From: a virus
IMG/VR virus record: IMGVR_UViG_3300047560_001570
Coordinates: 1 to 23,628 of that record
Length of the DNA: 23,628 nt
Direction: 5' to 3' (one strand)
Shown here one piece after another: positions 20,148 through 23,628 of this stretch. How positions within the stretch are numbered: position 1 is the first letter of the stretch; each line of letters opens with the position of its first letter. The notes under the pieces were generated by a model, which worked only from the letters and a program-made list of their open reading frames with translations, was not told where the DNA came from and did no database searches. The position numbers were made by a program, and so were the translations under genes.

Positions 20148-20516
20148 ATGGATAGCAAAGATCTAAAAGACTTTCAAGAATTTTTTAAAATGTTTGACAT
20201 TAGAATAGATGGTGATACAACCATGTCCAGATGGAATCTTTCAAAGTATAAACCATATGATGAAAATCCTCATCTTCAAACAGCAGCTATGAAAGCCGAA
20301 GTAGTTCCTGCATATCAGTTAACAATCGGTATCAAACAATTAGAAAGATTAGTTGATATTCTTAAAAGTAAAGGTTATTTTCATGATGATGCATATCAAA
20401 TTAAGCTTCGAGAAGAAGAATTAATAATGTCTAATCCAACACTGAAGCATTATCACGATCAGTATAAAACATTATTGTATATGCTAAACGACAGGACCTA
20501 TGATTCATATGACTAA
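20148..20516 (+). CDS. Small protein, unknown function
   Basis: A 122-residue protein 3 bases after the phosphoesterase gene, with AGGTGA before its ATG. It is basic to neutral and helical: DLKDFQEFFKMFDIRID, then QLERLVDILKSKGYF and a long charged C-terminal helix (EEELIMSNPTLKHYHDQYKTLLYML). No signal or membrane segment and no catalytic motif is visible. It is likely to be in the same transcript as the phosphoesterase. Confidence 0.8.
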   Translation: MDSKDLKDFQEFFKMFDIRIDGDTTMSRWNLSKYKPYDENPHLQTAAMKAEVVPAYQLTIGIKQLERLVDILKSKGYFHDDAYQIKLREEELIMSNPTLKHYHDQYKTLLYMLNDRTYDSYD

Positions 20517-20754
20517 GAGCATCATTCACGTTAATCAACATGTAATCCGTGCTAATAAAAAGAACGGTACTTGTGATCCTGTTCTAACTGTTAAACAGGG
20601 AAAGAAGAACACTTATGCTCATGAGTTAGAAATACTCGGACCAAGCCGAATTGTTTATAGCCCTGATAAACCATTAAGCTGCGGGGCAAGAGTTTGGATC
20701 GAAACCACAGCAGAAGTTCGTTTTGTTGAAAAATCTATCAACAATAATAAATAG
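20500..20754 (+). CDS. Small basic beta-rich protein, unknown function
   Basis: An 84-residue protein overlapping the end of the previous gene by 17 bases. AGGA lies 3 bases before the ATG at 20500 and 12 before an ATG at 20509, neither ideal, so the start may be either. The sequence is beta-rich: SIIHVNQHVIRANKKNG, DPVLTVKQGKK, then ELEILGPSRIVYSPDKPLSCGARVWIETTAEVRFVEKS. It looks like a small beta-barrel; I do not recognise the family. Confidence 0.78.
   Translation: MIHMTKSIIHVNQHVIRANKKNGTCDPVLTVKQGKKNTYAHELEILGPSRIVYSPDKPLSCGARVWIETTAEVRFVEKSINNNK
20748..20753 (+). promoter_or_regulatory. Possible late promoter box before the 20784 gene
   Basis: AATAATAAATAG holds TAAATA at 20748-20753, overlapping the stop of the previous gene. 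A start near 20759 would leave a leader of about 25 bases with AAAGG before the ATG. In AT-rich DNA this six-base match has limited weight. Confidence 0.3.
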
Positions 20755-20783
20755 AAACAAGCTACAAAACTTAAAGGCTTGTT

Positions 20784-20990
20784 ATGGTTGCCAAAGAAGT
20801 AACTAAACACGTATGTTTAATATGTGCATTAGCAATAGCTTTTGTTGCGTCTGGCCTTATCGCTACATTTTGTGAAACCTTCCACGCTTCTATAGAAATG
20901 GGCGCTGCTATATTTGGCGTCAGTTTTGCTGGAATTTCGGCAGGATTTTTCAAACTCTATCAATTGGTTATAACCTACTTTTTTGGTTGA
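20784..20990 (+). CDS. Two-span small membrane protein
   Basis: A 68-residue protein with AAAGG upstream of its ATG. Two hydrophobic helices are likely, at about 9-30 (HVCLICALAIAFVASGLI and on) and 38-58 (EMGAAIFGVSFAGISAGFF), with a short loop containing Glu and His. The N terminus is basic (MVAKEVTK), so both ends should be cytoplasmic. The size and hairpin shape are compatible with a small holin or a membrane-stress protein, but there is no endolysin nearby, so the role is open. The next promoter begins within its last codons. Confidence 0.72.
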   Translation: MVAKEVTKHVCLICALAIAFVASGLIATFCETFHASIEMGAAIFGVSFAGISAGFFKLYQLVITYFFG

Positions 20991-21014
20991 CAAATTCTTA
21001 TAATGTGTTATTGT
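20987..21014 (+). promoter_or_regulatory. Sigma70-like promoter directly abutting the kinase-phosphatase gene
   Basis: TTGACA at 20987-20992, a 16-base spacer and TATTGT at 21009-21014 with TG two bases before it (extended -10). The expected start site, about 7 bases after the -10 box, falls at 21021, the first base of the next ATG. The -35 box overlaps the last codon and stop of the 20784 gene. Confidence 0.72.
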
Positions 21015-21020
21015 TAACAC

Positions 21021-22229
21021 ATGACTACTATTCAACTTCACTCTATAGTGCTTATGATTGGACCCAGCGGGGCTGGGAAGAGCACACTTGCAAACAAGCT
21101 GTTCCCGCAGCATGAAATCGTTTCGTCGGACGCAATCCGTGCGGAACTTTGTGGGGACTTCCGTGTACAGACACGAAACGACGAAATCTTTGCAGAACTG
21201 CATCGACGTACCGAGCATCGTCTCCTCTATGGTCAGCGGGTAGTTGTAGATGCAACCAACCTTAAGACTCGTGACCGACAGTTTTTTATAAACCTGGCGC
21301 AGCGTCTTGGCGTACCTCTTTACTATCTAGTTGTGAACCGCTCTATCGAAGAGAAGCTCGCAACTGCTGGATGGCGTAAGGAAGTTAACGGTCTTATCGA
21401 GAAGCACGATACCACGTTCCAGAGCAATCTGCGAAGCATTCTCAACGGTGATGGTGTTGCCACTGTTATCCAGTGGACGCAGCCTTTTACGGTTGTGAAC
21501 CGAGGTGATATCAAGGACTTGCTCCGTGCTGGCCGTTATAACAAGGTAATGGCAGTAGGCGATATTCACGGTAACCCCGTAGAGGCTCGACTTGCTGCAA
21601 CCAAGGCTGATCTCGAAAATGCATTTACCATTTATCTAGGTGATGTTGTTGACTACGGTGATCACAACCTAGAAGCTTTTTGGTTTGTGTATGAGCGAGT
21701 CATGACTGGCAAGGCTGTACTTGTGTGGGGCAACCATGAACGCAAGATGGACATGTGGATTCGTTCTAACTTTGGTGCTACCTATCGTGGCAAGATTTCT
21801 AACGGAATGATGAAGACCGTTAATGAGCTCAGGCAGCTAGGTAACCGCCAGCGTTTTTGTGCTGCATGGAGTGCGCTCGAAAGCATGAGCCGTCAGCACT
21901 ATGTAATCGGTGATATGCTGTTTACTCATGGTGCTGCAACACCAGAGCTTTGGTATATAAAGGATCATCGTCCTCATGGCGAACACGGTCAGCTGGCTTA
22001 TTTTGGTCAGCTTGATCGAGAGAAGCCTATGCGTGACGACGGTTATCCAAACCGTGTATATGACTGGGTTGATAAGATTGAACCGGGACGAACTGTAGTT
22101 GTTGGCCATGACATTCGTGATACTGATGAACCATTTATTCACGATAACAGGGCAGGCGGACGAGCAGTGTTTCTTGACACAGGATCAGGCAAGGGAGGTA
22201 AACTAAGTTATATGATATACGAAGTATAA
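21021..22229 (+). CDS. Polynucleotide kinase-phosphatase (bacterial Pnkp-type, no ligase domain)
   Basis: A 402-residue two-domain RNA end-healing enzyme. The N-terminal kinase (about 5-150) has the P-loop GPSGAGKST at 14-22 (K20, S21), SSDAIR at 35-40 and VVVDATNLKTRDR at 74-86, as in polynucleotide 5' kinases. The C-terminal metallophosphoesterase has GDIHGN at 180-185, YLGDVVDYGDH at 205-215, WGNHE at 236-240, and later THGAA and VVGHDIRD, completing the two-metal site. This order is that of bacterial Pnkp, where a ligase domain follows; here the ligase is separate, at 16104. T4's own Pnkp uses a HAD-type phosphatase instead. No Shine-Dalgarno sequence lies before the ATG, and the promoter geometry suggests a leaderless message. 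Confidence 0.93.
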   Translation: MTTIQLHSIVLMIGPSGAGKSTLANKLFPQHEIVSSDAIRAELCGDFRVQTRNDEIFAELHRRTEHRLLYGQRVVVDATNLKTRDRQFFINLAQRLGVPLYYLVVNRSIEEKLATAGWRKEVNGLIEKHDTTFQSNLRSILNGDGVATVIQWTQPFTVVNRGDIKDLLRAGRYNKVMAVGDIHGNPVEARLAATKADLENAFTIYLGDVVDYGDHNLEAFWFVYERVMTGKAVLVWGNHERKMDMWIRSNFGATYRGKISNGMMKTVNELRQLGNRQRFCAAWSALESMSRQHYVIGDMLFTHGAATPELWYIKDHRPHGEHGQLAYFGQLDREKPMRDDGYPNRVYDWVDKIEPGRTVVVGHDIRDTDEPFIHDNRAGGRAVFLDTGSGKGGKLSYMIYEV

Positions 22230-22234
22230 CTTGG

Positions 22235-22240
22235 TAAATA
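22235..22240 (+). promoter_or_regulatory. T4-like late promoter box before the HNH gene
   Basis: TAAATATTCG occurs here and again at 7863. The box ends 6 bases before the ATG at 22247, so the T4 late geometry would put the start at 22246, one base before the ATG. No Shine-Dalgarno sequence is present. Confidence 0.5.
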
Positions 22241-22246
22241 TTCGCA

Positions 22247-22807
22247 ATGGGACATACACTGATTTTAAATGCAGACTACAGTCCTCTTAGTTTTGTACCA
22301 CTCAGTACAATCAGTTGGCGGGATGCAATAAAGATCAATTTCCTCGGTCATGCAAAAGTGATCGAGGAATATGAGGATTGGTTCGTACACAGTCCCAGCA
22401 TCTCTATACCTGTGCCGTCTGTAATGATTAGCGAAACTTATATCAAGACCAAGCAGCATGTAAAGTTTAGTCGTGCTAATCTATTAGTTAGAGATAACTT
22501 CACATGCCAATATTGCAGCAAGCATCTAGAAATCAAGGAACTAACTGTCGACCACGTGGTTCCTCGAGTTAGAGGTGGGAAGACCACTTGGGATAATATT
22601 GTTGCTAGTTGTTATGTTTGTAATACTATCAAAGGGCATAAGCAACATATGAAACCCAAGCAGAAGCCTTATAAGCCAGACTATTATAGTCTTGTTAATA
22701 ATGCAAAAAAGATGCGAGTTACTATTCCCGATCCCAAGTGGTTACCATACCTAGACTGGGACCCTGATCTAGTAACAATTCAACCGCCTAATAAAAATTT
22801 TAAATAA
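22247..22807 (+). CDS. HNH endonuclease
   Basis: A 186-residue protein. The N-terminal part (LILNADYSPLSFVPLSTISWRDAIK, 5-29, then VHSPSISIPVPSVM) is the well-known N-terminal region of a family of HNH proteins shared by bacteria and phages. The nuclease domain follows: FTCQYC (C87, C90), LTVDHVVPRVRGG with the D102-H103 pair, TWDNIVASC with N117, and CYVCN (C122, C125), so a zinc-bound beta-beta-alpha-metal fold is complete. It could be a homing endonuclease, but the family is also common as a fixed gene, and here it has normal composition. Its promoter region is a TAAATA box adjoining the ATG. Confidence 0.92.
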   Translation: MGHTLILNADYSPLSFVPLSTISWRDAIKINFLGHAKVIEEYEDWFVHSPSISIPVPSVMISETYIKTKQHVKFSRANLLVRDNFTCQYCSKHLEIKELTVDHVVPRVRGGKTTWDNIVASCYVCNTIKGHKQHMKPKQKPYKPDYYSLVNNAKKMRVTIPDPKWLPYLDWDPDLVTIQPPNKNFK

Positions 22808-22819
22808 TTTCAAATTAAT

Positions 22820-22849
22820 TTGATATTTGGATCTCCAATCTGTTATATT
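22820..22849 (+). promoter_or_regulatory. Sigma70-like promoter for the 22886 gene
   Basis: TTGATA at 22820-22825 and TATATT at 22844-22849, 18-base spacer, with TGT before the -10 box. The start near 22856 lies downstream of the left arm of the inverted repeat at 22825-22887, so messages from here keep the ribosome binding site free. Confidence 0.55.
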
Positions 22850-22887
22850 TTAACATCAGTTAAAATTTTAACCTAGGAGATCCAAAT
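22825..22887 (+). repeat. Inverted repeat enclosing a promoter and covering the ribosome binding site
   Basis: The 12-base arm ATTTGGATCTCC (22825-22836) is the exact reverse complement of 22876-22887, which contains the GGAGA ribosome binding site and the first two bases of the ATG. Between the arms lie the -10 box and a small AT hairpin (22848-22854 with 22859-22865), part of which is the 14-base palindrome GTTAAAATTTTAAC. A transcript coming from upstream could fold the arms together and hide the start; one from the internal promoter could not. Confidence 0.7.
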
Positions 22888-23164
22888 GACTGACGAACTA
22901 AATGTTCAAAATGCTGGCGGCGATCAGCCAAGTCCAGATAACGTAGTTACACTAACAGATCTACAGAATGTACTAGTTGTTCTCGATCTTGCATCAAGTC
23001 GCGGTGCATTTCGTGGTCCCGAACTAGAGCCAGTTGGTCAGCTATACAGCAAGATCAGCAAGTTCCTACAGGCCGTTGCACCACAGCAGCCAGAAAATGG
23101 AGTTGAGCAGAGCACAACTACTACACAGGGGTCAGAAGTTAGTACAGCACCGGGAGTAGCTTAA
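22886..23164 (+). CDS. Small phage protein, unknown function
   Basis: A 92-residue protein with GGAGATCCAA before its ATG. The middle (VVTLTDLQNVLVVLDLASSRGAFRGPELEPVGQLYSKISKFLQAV, about 20-64) is helical and well formed; the N and C termini are low complexity, the latter Gln-, Thr- and Ser-rich and apparently disordered. The segment SSRGAFRG is, as I remember, typical of small conserved proteins of T4-like cyanophages. Function unknown. The initiation region lies in an inverted repeat. Confidence 0.82.
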   Translation: MTDELNVQNAGGDQPSPDNVVTLTDLQNVLVVLDLASSRGAFRGPELEPVGQLYSKISKFLQAVAPQQPENGVEQSTTTTQGSEVSTAPGVA

Positions 23165-23166
23165 TA

Positions 23167-23628
23167 ATGTTCGAAGGAATGACAAAACACACAGGTATAC
23201 TTGCCAACACTGGTAAGAATGTTGTTGTGGTTTTCATGAGTCTTCCAGACGATCCAGAAAGTGCATTAGTGGTTGATACCGATGCACTTCCAGATGCCTT
23301 TAACGAAGCACTTCGTAAGGTAGTTGATAGTACAGAAGGTCAGCAGGCTGAGAATCTTGCAGAAGTTCTTGCACGTCGCATGAGTCCAGATGGTAGCAAT
23401 ACTACATTGTTACAGAAGTTCCATGCTGCTGGTAGACTTCAGAAGGTTCCAGTTGATCTAGTAACTATGACTCCACGTCGTGGTGTTAATTGGCCACTTC
23501 GTCAAATTCTTGAAGCTATGAAATCTACTAAGAGCGAAGATCCAATTGGATTTGATGATCTTGATCCAGAAACCAAGGCTGCTGTTGCGGCAGACTTGAA
23601 GAAGTTCAATGTTCATGCAACAAACTCA
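23167..23628 (+). CDS. Conserved T4-like phage protein, unknown function (3' end missing)
   Basis: An open frame of 154 codons from ATG 23167 to the window edge without a stop, two bases after the previous gene. The protein begins MFEGMTKHTGILANTGKNVVVVFMSLPDDPESALVVDTDALPD and goes on to a helical middle and LQKVPVDLVTMTPRRGVNWPLRQILEAM, a pattern I associate with a conserved protein of T4-like phages of no known role. The sequence is balanced in composition and looks like a core phage gene. The total length cannot be known here. Coupling to the 22886 gene is likely, as no separate strong ribosome binding site is visible. Confidence 0.8.
   Translation, partial: MFEGMTKHTGILANTGKNVVVVFMSLPDDPESALVVDTDALPDAFNEALRKVVDSTEGQQAENLAEVLARRMSPDGSNTTLLQKFHAAGRLQKVPVDLVTMTPRRGVNWPLRQILEAMKSTKSEDPIGFDDLDPETKAAVAADLKKFNVHATNS

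Noticed and set aside
22848-22872. AT hairpin (TTTTAAC-ATCA-GTTAAAA-TTTT) as a terminator for the HNH gene
   Set aside because: The stem has one G-C pair only and the T-run is four bases, so it would be very weak. It overlaps the promoter of the next gene, so it more likely forms part of the loop of the larger inverted repeat.
1-23628. tRNA genes, CRISPR arrays, integrase or attachment sites
   Set aside because: Gaps between genes are nearly all under 110 bases. None showed a cloverleaf, regular spaced repeats, or an integrase-like protein.

Overview
The window reads as the genome of a lytic tailed phage, most likely a relative of the T4 superfamily of myoviruses. Genes are packed almost end to end on one strand, with many ATGA and TAATG overlaps. 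Many small proteins of unknown function are mixed with recognisable phage enzymes: a T4 RNase H-type 5' nuclease, a T4 Rnl1-type RNA ligase, a polynucleotide kinase-phosphatase, GIY-YIG and HNH nucleases, GTP cyclohydrolase I and QueE. Two promoter types recur. One is sigma70-like (TTGACA, 16-18 bases, an extended TGn-TAnnnT box). The other is a TAAATA box resembling T4 late promoters. Nothing in the sequence names the host; a Gram-negative host is only an inference. No virion structural gene was recognised and no tRNA or CRISPR array was seen.

Layout. 1-3800: the 5' part of a GIY-YIG nuclease gene on the minus strand, then folE, several small genes, a free-standing GIY-YIG gene, and queE. 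FolE and QueE belong to the 7-deazaguanine (preQ0) pathway. The endonuclease gene sits between a fossil copy of the queE start and the present queE start. 3800-8700: a protein with three SHOCT-like repeats, a methyltransferase, the 5' nuclease, a nucleotidyltransferase-fold protein and conserved unknowns, with a strong terminator at 8210. 8700-12180: a MoxR-type AAA+ ATPase and a metallopeptidase-like/VWA protein, each behind its own promoter, with a glycosyltransferase between them. 12180-13850: a tandem family of small paralogous proteins. 13900-17320: small coiled-coil proteins, a 400-residue unknown, and the RNA ligase ending in a terminator. 17380-21000: small membrane and secreted proteins, unknowns and a stand-alone metallophosphoesterase. 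21000-23628: the kinase-phosphatase, an HNH nuclease, and two conserved unknowns, the last cut by the window edge.

How the genes may work together. The RNA ligase and the Pnkp-type kinase-phosphatase carry all three activities needed to heal and seal cleaved RNA, split over two genes about 4 kb apart. MoxR and its VWA partner look like a two-part ATP-driven remodelling machine. FolE and QueE are two steps toward preQ0, which phages use for DNA modification or for queuosine; the other steps would lie outside the window. Regulation looks unusual in places. Several starts have no Shine-Dalgarno sequence and lie where the transcript should begin, which suggests leaderless mRNAs. One gene (22886) has its ribosome binding site in an inverted repeat that should close only in read-through transcripts.
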